64,000 nt of DNA, from assembly GCF_031846165.1 (NCBI RefSeq), contig NZ_JAVRIE010000005.1, positions 1-64,000 of the forward strand. Reading direction: 5' to 3'. Position numbers and translations under genes: made by a program. The number at the start of each line of letters is the position of its first letter. Within the stretch, counting starts at the first letter, position 1. The notes beneath the pieces are model-generated. The model was not told the origin of the DNA. It did no database searches and saw nothing but the letters and a program-made list of their open reading frames with translations. Below, one piece after another: positions 1-8,863 of the stretch. This DNA is from Glaciecola blandensis (GTDB lineage: Bacteria > Pseudomonadota > Gammaproteobacteria > Enterobacterales > Alteromonadaceae).

Positions 1-277
1 AGAAGATGATGTTGAAGACGACGTAGAAGATGATGTTGAAGACGACGTGGAAGATGATGTTGAAGACGACGTAGAAGATGATGTTGAGGACGACGTAGAA
101 GATGATGTTGAAGACGACGTGGAAGATGATGTTGAAGACGACGTTGAAGATGATGTTGAGGACGACGTTGAAGATGATGCTGAAGACGACGTAGAAGATG
201 ATGTTGAAGATGACACAGAAGACAATATCGAGGATGATGCAGAAGACGATATTGAGGATGATGTAGAAGATGATGTT
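1..277 (+). repeat. 24-bp coding tandem repeat (EDDV)n
   Basis: About eleven copies of a 24-bp unit, each encoding two Glu-Asp-Asp-Val tetrads and alternating GAT and GAC codons. The copies near 200-277 are more diverged (Ala, Thr, Ile and Asn replace Val or Asp). The array continues to the left edge, so its full length is unknown. Regular repeats of this kind tend to change copy number by slippage. The very acidic product could bind calcium, but that is inference. Confidence 0.9.
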
Positions 278-1462
278 CAGCTAGATAGTTTGCTTGAAAG
301 ACGTTTAGAGAATATTGATACCTTCGAGCAACATGCTAGTCGAGGGTTAGAAGTGGCTATCGACCAATTAACCGATATGAATAATCAAAAGATCTTCAGC
401 GACGACTGGTTGATTTTGAGCGAACCTGATGAACAAGACTCCCTGATTGCTAAGGGCTATTCGGTTATTAGTACGCAGTATTTATCAAGCTTAAATAAAG
501 ATTTGATACGCGTAGAAGCGCCAATTACTTTTAAAAGCGATGTCGACAGCGAAAAATTACTATTGAGTCTAAATGACGCGCAAATAGCGGCAGATTTAAA
601 TCATATCTATCAGCTTTCGGCTCAAAGCACTCAAGCCTATAATAATGAGCTCTTACCGCAAAAATTGATGGCGATTCATTCTCCTGCCATCAGACAACGA
701 GTCGGTATCATTGACACTCAGTTGCAACCGACCCATCCGTCATTGCAAGCGGTTAATATTGCAAGTAAAGACTTTTCAGAAAATACGCCCATATCAAGTA
801 GTTCACATGGTAATTCCGTGGCGAGTATTCTCGTAGGAAATAGCACAGACTATGCTGGTTTATTGAAGAACGTTGATGTCTTTGCCGCGTCGGTGTTCTT
901 TGATGACGGTGTTAATGGTCAGATCACAACAACAGAGAGTTTAATCAAAGCCTTAGACTGGCTTGTATCTGAAGATGTAAAAGTGATTAATATGAGTTTG
1001 GCTGGACCACCAAATAACATCCTGTCTGCTGCTATTGATAAGTTTTGCCAACAGGGGGTGATTATTGTAGCGGCTGTAGGAAATAATGGTCCTCACGCAA
1101 AACCTTTATTCCCAGCTTCTTACGATTGCGTTATTGGTGTTACGGCGATCTCTCAAAACAACCAAGTCTATCGTAGAGCTGGTAGAGGCGAGCAAGTTGA
1201 TTTTGCTTCCTATGGTGTAAATGTGCGTGCAGCGGATTTCGATAACGGGTATTCGAATGTAACTGGAACCTCTTTTGCCACTCCGTTTGTCACTGCGCAG
1301 ATAGTCAGTCTCTTGCCTGCGGAACCTCTTAATGCTGCCTCACAACAAACGTTAATAGAGCAATTGATTACCTTTACCGTTGATCTTGGTGAGCCAGGAA
1401 AAGATGATATTTATGGCTTTGGAGCACTTATACAAGCCAATGATGTTGCTCTGCAAAACTAA
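2..1462 (+). CDS. S8 (subtilisin-like) serine peptidase with acidic repeat, 5' partial
   Basis: The reading frame is open from the first bases of the window, so the true start lies upstream; the first in-frame GTG at 47 sits inside the repeat and is not a convincing start. The visible N-terminal part is about 20 copies of Glu-Asp-Asp-Val, followed by a spacer and a subtilase domain. The catalytic triad is visible: Asp in GIIDTQ (codon 713), His in SSHGNS (codon 805) and Ser in GTSFATP (codon 1271), plus the oxyanion-hole region AAVGNNG. The family hydrolyses peptide bonds, usually outside the cytoplasm; the signal peptide, if any, is outside the window. The downstream neighbours on the other strand encode an outer-membrane barrel and a lipoprotein, so a surface role is plausible but inferred. 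Confidence 0.85.
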   Translation, partial: EDDVEDDVEDDVEDDVEDDVEDDVEDDVEDDVEDDVEDDVEDDVEDDVEDDVEDDVEDDAEDDVEDDVEDDTEDNIEDDAEDDIEDDVEDDVQLDSLLERRLENIDTFEQHASRGLEVAIDQLTDMNNQKIFSDDWLILSEPDEQDSLIAKGYSVISTQYLSSLNKDLIRVEAPITFKSDVDSEKLLLSLNDAQIAADLNHIYQLSAQSTQAYNNELLPQKLMAIHSPAIRQRVGIIDTQLQPTHPSLQAVNIASKDFSENTPISSSSHGNSVASILVGNSTDYAGLLKNVDVFAASVFFDDGVNGQITTTESLIKALDWLVSEDVKVINMSLAGPPNNILSAAIDKFCQQGVIIVAAVGNNGPHAKPLFPASYDCVIGVTAISQNNQVYRRAGRGEQVDFASYGVNVRAADFDNGYSNVTGTSFATPFVTAQIVSLLPAEPLNAASQQTLIEQLITFTVDLGEPGKDDIYGFGALIQANDVALQN

Positions 1463-1511
1463 AGACAGTTAAGCGGGGATACCAGAGGCAACAGTTAAAC
1501 TCTGCGCTTAT

Positions 1512-2450
1512 TTAGAATTCGTATGAAATGCCGCTCATCACTTCTGCACCACTAAATTCGGCTGCAGACAAGTTTGAGTTATTCTTAACATAAGCCACTT
1601 CTGTATTCCAAAAAAGATTCTCGATGAGCTCTACCTCATTCAAAACCCTGAATGCCTGTCTTTTGTCCACACGCATAGCGCCTATAGTTGGGTTCAATAC
1701 ACTGTCAAATTCTCTGCTACGGTATCGAGCATCAAGTGTTAAACGAGAATCAAAGTCAATGAGCTGATATCGTCTTTTATAAGCCAGTCTGATTTGGTAA
1801 CTGTTAAAATCAAATACAGTATTGAAAGCATCTTCTTTTCTCACTTTTACTGAGCTGATGAAATATTCACGCAATCCACTTTTAAAAAAATAGTAGTCAA
1901 CGCTATATTCATTGCTCTGAGCATCACGAGCGGGATTGTTCACTAAATCCTTATCAATACTGGTATATGCTAGACGCATAAAATTCTGTTTATTTACAAA
2001 AAATGAAACGGCTGGCGATACTTGGGTCAGAACCATAAAGTCATTGCCGCCAAGCTTTGCATCTGCTTTTCTGTAGTCTAGGTTAAAGCTTAGCTTGTCA
2101 TATTTGAATTTATATCCTAGCGTTGAAAGGGTAGTTTGTAGGTCGAAATTAGTCGCTTCGGAGTAGCTTTTATCACTATACGATATGGCCGCTGAGAGAC
2201 TATGATTAGCATCAAATGTGTAGTCTAGATCAAACTTTGTTTTGAACGTGAAAAAGGAATCGTTGTTTGAAGTGCTTAAATCAATCTCTTCCACCACAAC
2301 GCTGTTATCACCGCCCACGAGTGCTTCTAATTGCCCATCAAAAGAGAATCCATGCTTTTCCTCACTGGCAACAAGCTTTGTGCCGTCAATCAAAAATAAT
2401 GTCATGCCAAGTAACAAGGTTAAAGATGATATAGAGATCTTTGGGGCCAT
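1512..2450 (-). CDS. Predicted outer-membrane beta-barrel protein
   Basis: A 312-residue protein beginning MAPKIS; the start at 2450 was chosen because an AAAGGAG ribosome-binding site lies just upstream, whereas the longer frame starting at 2492 has none. A hydrophobic signal-like segment (about residues 8-25) is followed by many alternating polar/hydrophobic strands rich in Tyr, Phe, Arg and Asp. The chain ends Gly-Ile-Ser-Tyr-Glu-Phe, and a terminal Phe is the usual signal for the BAM machinery. I do not recognise a specific family. It lies downstream of the DUF5666 lipoprotein on the same strand, but a strong terminator at 2631-2662 separates them, so it probably has its own promoter. Confidence 0.6.
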   Translation of the reverse strand: MAPKISISSLTLLLGMTLFLIDGTKLVASEEKHGFSFDGQLEALVGGDNSVVVEEIDLSTSNNDSFFTFKTKFDLDYTFDANHSLSAAISYSDKSYSEATNFDLQTTLSTLGYKFKYDKLSFNLDYRKADAKLGGNDFMVLTQVSPAVSFFVNKQNFMRLAYTSIDKDLVNNPARDAQSNEYSVDYYFFKSGLREYFISSVKVRKEDAFNTVFDFNSYQIRLAYKRRYQLIDFDSRLTLDARYRSREFDSVLNPTIGAMRVDKRQAFRVLNEVELIENLFWNTEVAYVKNNSNLSAAEFSGAEVMSGISYEF

Positions 2451-2630
2451 ACTATTTGCTCCTTTGCGAGATAAATGGCACTTCGGTTTCACTTAAGTAG
2501 TGCATCCCAAAAACTCTTACGGCAGCTAGAAAATGCATTGGGATCACTCATCATAAGGTTTCTTCGATAAGTACACAAGATTGAAGTTTTGGTCTGTGTT
2601 TTATCTTTTTTTAGTCCTGAAAATAGGAAA

Positions 2631-2662
2631 AACCCCAGTCGGTCAAAGTGTCGACTGGGGTT
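2631..2662 (-). terminator. Rho-independent terminator of the DUF5666 gene
   Basis: Perfect 11-bp stem AACCCCAGTCG / CGACTGGGGTT with a 10-nt loop. Read on the minus strand it lies 14 bp after the stop of the DUF5666 lipoprotein gene and runs into TTTTTCC. Confidence 0.9.
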
Positions 2663-2676
2663 GTTTTCGTTACGAA

Positions 2677-5238
2677 TTAATCATCAGAGAATTCGATTTT
2701 TTCAGCCATGAAAATATTGTTTTCATTGATGAAACCTTCTATCTCGACTTCAGCTCCAGCGACAATATCTTCAACAGTGCCATCTTCGAATATTGTGAAT
2801 CTATCGTGGCGGACCGTGATGTTGCCAAGGGTAAATTGATTGTCACTTAATATTTGACCAATCGAGCCCTCTAAGTCGTCGCTTTCAGTCTCTCCAATCT
2901 CTATTTCATCGGCTATTAGTTTTTGCTCATCGTTAAAGCGTCCTTCGACCTCAACGTAAAGCCCAACTTCAAGACGATCGCTATTTCCATTTTCGAAAAC
3001 GGTGTTATCGGTTATCACTATTGTCACGCCAGCAACAACCAACTCGCCATTATCTAATAACTCGGTAATAACGCCTTCGATATCAACGTCACTTTGCTGG
3101 TCGTTATCGTCAAATTCAATTTCAGTAGCAAAAAGCTGTCCATTTGCATTTATTGTTGCTTGAACTTCTACAAGAGCGCCTTGAAGTAAATTCGCAGCAG
3201 AACCATTTGAAAACAGGGTGCTTTCGTCAAACATAATTTCTTGGTCGTTGATAACTATCATACCGTTTGCAGCATCAGCGTCTAAGATGCCTTTAATTTC
3301 GATATCATAATCGTCATTGTCGTCCATATCTTCAATTTTGACTCGAGTTGCTAAAATGTCACCATTTTCCGCTTCTCTTCCATAAATTTCTACACGAACG
3401 CCATTTGCCAACATTGAATCAGCCATCGCTCTGAAAATTGTTCTCTCATTGGTGGTAACCAAGCGTCCATTTACGGTGAAAGATTCGATAGATATAAAGT
3501 CAGTGATAATACCTTCAAACTCTACATTCCCAGACTCATCATCGCCATTGTCACCATTTGAGCTACTTGTTTCTATTTCAGTTGCAAGCACGCTTCCATC
3601 TGCTTGCATGATGCCTTCGACTTCAATCCAATCACCAACCACAAGCTGAGCGAAGAATGTGTCAGAGGATACATCAGAATCACCTAATTCAAATTCGGTA
3701 AACTGACCTGTTGTAACGGTTACGCCTTGTAACTGCAGCGTAGTACCATCGATAGCGACAACGCTTCCTTTGAGTTTTACTTCTCCACTGTCATTGTCGC
3801 TTTCGCCAGCCGCTTCTTCTCGCTCTAGTTTTTTCACTACCAGCATATCTCCGCTAGGAAAAGCTTCAACTTCCAGTAAGTCCCCAACATTGAGTTGGTC
3901 CAATCTAAAGCGTCTTATGTCTAAGTCAGAATCATCTTTTAGCTGACTGTACTCATCTACAACAAACTCGGTGTCTAAAATTGTAATGGTGCTGGTGTCA
4001 AGATTGACAGCTTGCAACAATCCTTCAATCTCAATTTCGCCTTCTCTATCAAAGCGTATGCGGTCAGCTGAAATGCCGTTGTCTGTTCTAACACCTTTTA
4101 CCTTTACTCTTGCTCCAATAGCAAGCTCAGCGCTTGTGCCTGCTACAAAGTTTGTACTTTGACTCCAATTGACAAGTCTTCCGCCAAGGCTGAAGCCGTT
4201 CTCGAATACATCAGTAATAACACCATCAAGCTCTATTAGCTCAGAATCACTATCATCGTTGCTATCGTCCATTTCGACTTTATCAGCGAGAAGAACACCA
4301 TCAACGGTTCCTTGGTTTGATTCTACCTTTACAAAAAGGCCATTAGCGAGTTCAGATTCAACTTCTGCTTGAGAGTAGTCAACTACGACACTTCCTATCG
4401 CGAAGGTTTGTGCGGTTTGATCAAGGCTCGAGAGTTCACCTTTTAGTTTGAAGGAGTCTTGACCATTTTCCAATTCAACATAGGTTGCAAGCCAAGAATC
4501 GTCGCCATTTTGGATAGCATTAATTTCGACAACATCACCAACTTGCAAGCTAACTAAAGTAGTGTTCTCAAATCTAGTTTGAGAATTGAGCTGATATACC
4601 TGACCAAATACGGTAAGTTGATTGTCTGCCAGAGAAATAGCGTCCAACGGGCCTTCCACTTTGGAATAGTGGCTAATATTACTAGCGCTGCTAATAGAGC
4701 GATCGTACGTTTGGCGACCTTTCACAGAAATCAGCATTCCTACTTTAAGATCATCTTCGCTTGCATCGCTCGAATCATCCGTCTCTACTGAAACATCGTC
4801 AGTAGAATAGCGAACTCCGTTTACATAAACGCTACCAAAGTTAGAAATAACACCTTGGCTTGTTACATCGGTCATATATACAAGCTCTTGAACAGCAGTA
4901 TTGTTAGCACTAACATTTAGTGTGAATGTTGCGGGCATGACATCGAACTCGATGTTGTCAATCAATACTGGGTTAGTGGTGACGGTATAAGACCCAGGTG
5001 TTAAATCCGATAAGAGGGTTGTTCCGTCAATACTGCTGGAAAAACCATTTGGCCCTGATATAGAGATTGTTGACGTAGTGCCATCTGGTAATCCGACGAT
5101 ATTAAGAGAAAGCTCACCGTTTGCCGGCGAAGGCTCAGAATCTGGAATTTCTTCAGTCGAACTACCAGAACCCCCACACGCATATAACAATGAGGAGGCA
5201 AACATTGCGCCGATCATGTATTTGTTTTGAATTTTCAT
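2677..5238 (-). CDS. DUF5666 multi-repeat lipoprotein
   Basis: An 853-residue predicted lipoprotein: signal peptide with lipobox LLYACG near residue 20, a Ser/Glu/Pro-rich linker, a short region resembling a carboxypeptidase-regulatory-like fold, then about ten tandem modules of 60-70 residues. Each module has the pattern 'x-G-x-I/V-x-x-[strand]-x-V-G-x-x-V-E-V-E/K-G-x-x-x-x-G-x-x-x-A-x-x-I-E', and they are joined by acidic Asp/Ser/Asn linkers. This matches proteins annotated with repeated DUF5666 domains. Function is unknown; the small all-beta modules suggest binding or adhesion. The LytTR two-component genes lie directly upstream on the same strand, 236 bp away, and could regulate it, but no site is recognised. 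Confidence 0.75.
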   Translation of the reverse strand: MKIQNKYMIGAMFASSLLYACGGSGSSTEEIPDSEPSPANGELSLNIVGLPDGTTSTISISGPNGFSSSIDGTTLLSDLTPGSYTVTTNPVLIDNIEFDVMPATFTLNVSANNTAVQELVYMTDVTSQGVISNFGSVYVNGVRYSTDDVSVETDDSSDASEDDLKVGMLISVKGRQTYDRSISSASNISHYSKVEGPLDAISLADNQLTVFGQVYQLNSQTRFENTTLVSLQVGDVVEINAIQNGDDSWLATYVELENGQDSFKLKGELSSLDQTAQTFAIGSVVVDYSQAEVESELANGLFVKVESNQGTVDGVLLADKVEMDDSNDDSDSELIELDGVITDVFENGFSLGGRLVNWSQSTNFVAGTSAELAIGARVKVKGVRTDNGISADRIRFDREGEIEIEGLLQAVNLDTSTITILDTEFVVDEYSQLKDDSDLDIRRFRLDQLNVGDLLEVEAFPSGDMLVVKKLEREEAAGESDNDSGEVKLKGSVVAIDGTTLQLQGVTVTTGQFTEFELGDSDVSSDTFFAQLVVGDWIEVEGIMQADGSVLATEIETSSSNGDNGDDESGNVEFEGIITDFISIESFTVNGRLVTTNERTIFRAMADSMLANGVRVEIYGREAENGDILATRVKIEDMDDNDDYDIEIKGILDADAANGMIVINDQEIMFDESTLFSNGSAANLLQGALVEVQATINANGQLFATEIEFDDNDQQSDVDIEGVITELLDNGELVVAGVTIVITDNTVFENGNSDRLEVGLYVEVEGRFNDEQKLIADEIEIGETESDDLEGSIGQILSDNQFTLGNITVRHDRFTIFEDGTVEDIVAGAEVEIEGFINENNIFMAEKIEFSDD

Positions 5239-5474
5239 CTTGTAATCCTTATAAACTTTTCATGTGAAAACAATAAGAATGCTCGTTACTACGTGGTGCA
5301 ATTCTATTGAATAAGCATCATGTCTAAATTAGTCATAGTTGAGCACTTTTATAAGCGTCTACATCACTAACGTTCCATAATCTTATTTATTCCATTTTTT
5401 TTAATTTAATTTTTATAAGGAAGTGCAAAGTCCCCTCAAGTGCTTAAAGGGCTTAATATTTAGGTCGATTTACC

Positions 5475-6308
5475 TTAGCTCGAGCCTCGCTCATCGATAA
5501 TGTTTTGAATGGCTGAATTATAATTGCGACTAACTTTCAGTTTAATATTGTCGCCAAGATCAACAATACTCTGGTTATTGCGCAAAGTTTCGATGCGCTT
5601 AATTCGATGAATATTAACTACTGTCGATTTGTGGATGCGCTGGAAAATTCGTTCATCGAGTTGGCTAGTTAATTTCTTCATCGTAATGCGCACTATGTAG
5701 TTTTCACTTGAGGTGTGCACACACATATAATCGCCCGCAGCATCTATCCAATTGATATCATGCATTGGCACAAATACGCGTTGGTTGTCAGAATTTTTGA
5801 TCACTAGTTCTTGCTTTAAAGCGCTAGGCAATGGGCCGTCAGTGGCAAGCCACTCCTCTAACTCAGAAATGGGTAGGCCGGATGTTTTGCCTAATGCTCG
5901 CATGAGTTTGAACTTTTCTTCTTCACGTTCATGAGGTGAAAGACGCTCTTTAATGCGCTCGATGGTTTGTTGGAGTCTGCCGAGATTCGCGGGCTTGAGA
6001 ATATAATCAATTGCATTCAGTTCAAATGCATCCACGGCATACTCGCTGTGAGCGCTGACAAACACCACAAGCGGCATAACATCCGCCTGAATAGCCTGAA
6101 CCACTTCTAGGCCATTAATTCCTGGAAGTTGTAAGTCAATGAATAGCACATCAGGTTCTAATTCTTGGCACAGCGCAATGGCTGCGTCACCGTCTTGCGC
6201 TTCACCGATGACGTTTATTTCAGGAATTTTCTGCAGGCGCAGCTTCAAGCCCTCAATGGCGAGTGGTTCGTCATCTACAATGACTGCGCTTATCAAATTC
6301 TCACTCAT
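5475..6308 (-). CDS. LytTR-family response regulator
   Basis: A 277-residue cytoplasmic regulator: receiver domain (residues about 8-120) with acidic pair Asp12/Asp13 and phosphoacceptor Asp58 in LFIDLQLPG, and a C-terminal LytTR DNA-binding domain (about 170-275; INWIDAAGDY, IVRITMKKL and FQRIHKSTVVN are typical). The start at 6308 is used because its ATG overlaps the stop of the upstream kinase gene by 8 nt (ATGAGTGA), a translational-coupling arrangement; the 6-residue longer frame would lie further inside the kinase gene. It forms a two-gene operon with the sensor kinase. LytTR regulators commonly bind paired direct repeats; none was identified nearby. Confidence 0.9.
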   Translation of the reverse strand: MSENLISAVIVDDEPLAIEGLKLRLQKIPEINVIGEAQDGDAAIALCQELEPDVLFIDLQLPGINGLEVVQAIQADVMPLVVFVSAHSEYAVDAFELNAIDYILKPANLGRLQQTIERIKERLSPHEREEEKFKLMRALGKTSGLPISELEEWLATDGPLPSALKQELVIKNSDNQRVFVPMHDINWIDAAGDYMCVHTSSENYIVRITMKKLTSQLDERIFQRIHKSTVVNIHRIKRIETLRNNQSIVDLGDNIKLKVSRNYNSAIQNIIDERGSS

Positions 6309-7437
6309 TAGTATCACCAACGACAAATGGCATGCTTAAACTGACTTTGGTACCAGTATTGGCCATTTCATTAATGCTGACATTGCACTTCGTATTGAAC
6401 ATAGTATTTAGTCGCTCTTGCGTGTTTTTTAAACCTATACCGAATCCCTTTGATATATCTAATTTATTTTCTGGACCATCATCAACAACTTCAATTATCA
6501 ATGTGCCTTTTTTTTTCTTGGCACTGACCACAATGTTGCCTGGTGACTTTCGACCCTCGACGCCAAACTTTATTGCGTTTTCAACAATGGGCTGTAGAAA
6601 CAAGCCAGGTACTTTGGCTTTTCTGGTTTCAGCATCAATGTTGAAAATAACGTTTAAACGACTCTCAAAGCGCACTTTTTCTATTGATAAATAAAGCTCA
6701 AGTAACTCTAGTTCTTCTTGTAGAGTACTCTTCTGATCACTCTTTGAGATCAATGAGTAACGGAAAAAGGAACAAAGTTTGTCCAACATTTCGTTTGCTT
6801 TATCGTTTTCATTCTTATAGATCAAAGTTGAAAGGGCATTTAGCGTGTTGAACATAAAGTGAGGATTTAATTGATAGCGGAGCATTTCCAATTGGGCCTC
6901 TTTTGCCGAGGTTTGCGCTCGCAATAGCATTTCATGCTCGTTCTGTAGTCGGTTGTTGTACAACATAATGAAAAAGATAGCGGTAAACACATACATAGTC
7001 GCTACGGAAAATAATAACCAACCACCAAATTCAAGCATATCAAGCTGCTCGTACCATACTTGGTTGTGAATAATTGATTTGTAAGAAGCTAGCTTGATGA
7101 CGTTGAATACGCAGCCCAGTATTGCAGCTAACGCAAAGCTAAAGAATAAAGTCAGTCGTAAAGGTAAATGGACTATTTTTCTGAGCATAAGCCACTGAAC
7201 ACTTGATAATGCAAAGCCGCTGACGGTTTCAATAGCTAAGTTGATAAGTTGCCCACTGAAGTTGAAATTTTCCTGTTCAAACTGAGGATGAATAATGGCT
7301 AAAAACACCACAGCACAATATCCTAACCAAGCACCAATCTGGAGTGTCCAGAACTGCTTGTTAGGCTGCGAGTAGTGCAGAGAATCGGCGGGTAGTGTAC
7401 TGTGTTCTGCAATTTGCATGATATCGTCTATTTCCAA
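6301..7437 (-). CDS. LytS/YehU-type sensor histidine kinase
   Basis: A 378-residue membrane kinase. About four hydrophobic segments (residues 32-50, 65-85, 95-118, 138-160) are followed by a short coiled linker and a His_kinase domain with the phosphoacceptor His193 in LNPHFMFNTLNAL. The C-terminal HATPase domain has the N box PIVENAIKFG and the G boxes VVDDGPE and GIGLKNT. There is no extracytoplasmic sensor domain of any size, so it may sense a membrane or small-molecule signal. The gene overlaps the LytTR regulator, which is almost certainly its partner. Members of this pair family often control surface or carbohydrate genes; a link to the adjacent DUF5666 and barrel genes is inference from position. 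Confidence 0.9.
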   Translation of the reverse strand: MEIDDIMQIAEHSTLPADSLHYSQPNKQFWTLQIGAWLGYCAVVFLAIIHPQFEQENFNFSGQLINLAIETVSGFALSSVQWLMLRKIVHLPLRLTLFFSFALAAILGCVFNVIKLASYKSIIHNQVWYEQLDMLEFGGWLLFSVATMYVFTAIFFIMLYNNRLQNEHEMLLRAQTSAKEAQLEMLRYQLNPHFMFNTLNALSTLIYKNENDKANEMLDKLCSFFRYSLISKSDQKSTLQEELELLELYLSIEKVRFESRLNVIFNIDAETRKAKVPGLFLQPIVENAIKFGVEGRKSPGNIVVSAKKKKGTLIIEVVDDGPENKLDISKGFGIGLKNTQERLNTMFNTKCNVSINEMANTGTKVSLSMPFVVGDTNE

Positions 7438-7612
7438 TCTCAGAGTTGTTTTGACCTTGCTCGATAGGCTGTTAGATACTACGACATAAATTCTCGCTTT
7501 CCAAACGCTTGTCTTCGTTCATGGCTACTTAGGCTGGCAAGTCAGTTGACGCGCTATGCGACTAGAGGTGATACTTCTTAGTAGATTCGCATCATCAACA
7601 TTGGAAAATATA

Positions 7613-8794
7613 ATGAAAAAATGGATTGGCGGTATCTTTTTGATACTCGTGTTGGCGCTTGGCGGTGTTTGGCTTAGCCTTGATAAAGACACGAAAAACT
7701 TACTGATGAATCTACCCAGTGACCAAAACGTCATGTTTTGGAGCGTACCTCAGCGCGATGCAGGTTTCAGGGCTATCGATAAACTGCCGATTTTGGCATA
7801 CAACACAATCGAAAAAGGTGAAGTGGTGAGTGAGCTAGCCGTCGGCGATCAGATGCCAATGAGCTCACAAAGTATAGATGCCTATATGCAGCAACAACGT
7901 ACGGCTGGTATTGTGATTTTACACAAAGGCAAAATCAGATTGGAGCGTTATGGACTTGGCTTCAGTAAGGAAGGCAAGTGGACAAGTTTTTCTGTTGCAA
8001 AGTCATTTACCTCTACCTTGGTCGGGGCAGCCATTAAAGATGGATTCATCAACAGCATCAACGATAAGGTGACAGACTATATTCCTAGCATGCTTGGTAG
8101 TGCATATGATGATGTCACTGTGGAGCAATTGTTAACGATGACATCTGGCGTGCAATGGAATGAGGATTACAGCGATCCCAATTCTGATGTTTCTCGCTTT
8201 AACTTTCACGTACCGCCTGAGGGCGTTGATGTTAGTGCAAGTTATCTCAGGCAGTTACCAAGAGCCACTGAACCGGGAACACAATGGTTGTATAGCACTG
8301 GCGAAACTAATTTAATTGGATTGCTGGTTAGCCAAGCAACAGGCAAGCAACTGTCTCAATATTTATCAGAAAAGGTCTGGCAGCATATTGGTAGCGAACA
8401 AGATGCTACTTGGGTGCTAAATGGAACAGGGCATGAAATCAGCGGTTGCTGCATTCAGGCCAGTACTCGAGATTTTGCACGTTTTGGCCAATTCATCATG
8501 CAAGGTGCAGTAGTCAACGGCGAGAGTATTGTGCCTGATGACTGGTTCGACTTTGCTGTGACCAAACAAGCTGATACGGGGTCTTCTAATTCGGGCTATG
8601 GCTATCAATGGTGGACGAATAATGACGGTAGTTTTGAAGGTAAGGGGATATTTGGACAAGGTATTTTTATTGATCCTAATCGCGAATTAATCATTGCAAC
8701 TAACGGAAATTGGCCGAAAGCCGTCGGAAGCGAGTGGACGACCAAGCGTGCCGCATTTTATCGTAGTGTACAAGCAGCGATAGATGGCGAGTAG
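7613..8794 (+). CDS. Membrane-anchored serine hydrolase, beta-lactamase (class C)/PBP-like family
   Basis: A 393-residue protein beginning MKKWIGG, with a single hydrophobic N-terminal anchor (residues about 4-22), so the catalytic domain is periplasmic. Active-site signatures are Ser127-Val-Ala-Lys130 (SxxK) and Tyr227-Ser-Thr (YxN-like, with Thr for Asn), and a Gly-rich GKGIFGQG near the C-terminus that corresponds to the third motif. The family includes esterases, D-aminopeptidases and PBP4-like enzymes; the substrate cannot be assigned from sequence. The longer frame from 7556 has no leader character and was rejected. It is transcribed divergently from the histidine kinase across a gap of about 175 bp. 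Confidence 0.8.
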   Translation: MKKWIGGIFLILVLALGGVWLSLDKDTKNLLMNLPSDQNVMFWSVPQRDAGFRAIDKLPILAYNTIEKGEVVSELAVGDQMPMSSQSIDAYMQQQRTAGIVILHKGKIRLERYGLGFSKEGKWTSFSVAKSFTSTLVGAAIKDGFINSINDKVTDYIPSMLGSAYDDVTVEQLLTMTSGVQWNEDYSDPNSDVSRFNFHVPPEGVDVSASYLRQLPRATEPGTQWLYSTGETNLIGLLVSQATGKQLSQYLSEKVWQHIGSEQDATWVLNGTGHEISGCCIQASTRDFARFGQFIMQGAVVNGESIVPDDWFDFAVTKQADTGSSNSGYGYQWWTNNDGSFEGKGIFGQGIFIDPNRELIIATNGNWPKAVGSEWTTKRAAFYRSVQAAIDGE

Positions 8795-8815
8795 TATTCG
8801 CATTATTGCGAATAC
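8794..8815 (+). terminator. Hairpin just after the serine hydrolase stop
   Basis: Perfect 9-bp stem GTATTCGCA / TGCGAATAC with loop TTAT, starting on the last base of the stop codon. There is no T-run, so it is better read as a weak or Rho-assisted terminator or a 3' stabilising structure than as an intrinsic terminator. Confidence 0.4.
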
Positions 8816-8863
8816 GCTACCATTCCACTGATACTTACCCTCGCTAGTTTGTCATTCGGCACT

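Noticed and set aside
1..277. The 24-bp repeat array as a CRISPR.
   Set aside because: There are no unique spacers; the array is an open frame with alternating synonymous codons.
2581..2850. A small plus-strand gene across the DUF5666 terminator.
   Set aside because: It runs through the terminator and then shadows the DUF5666 gene on the opposite strand.
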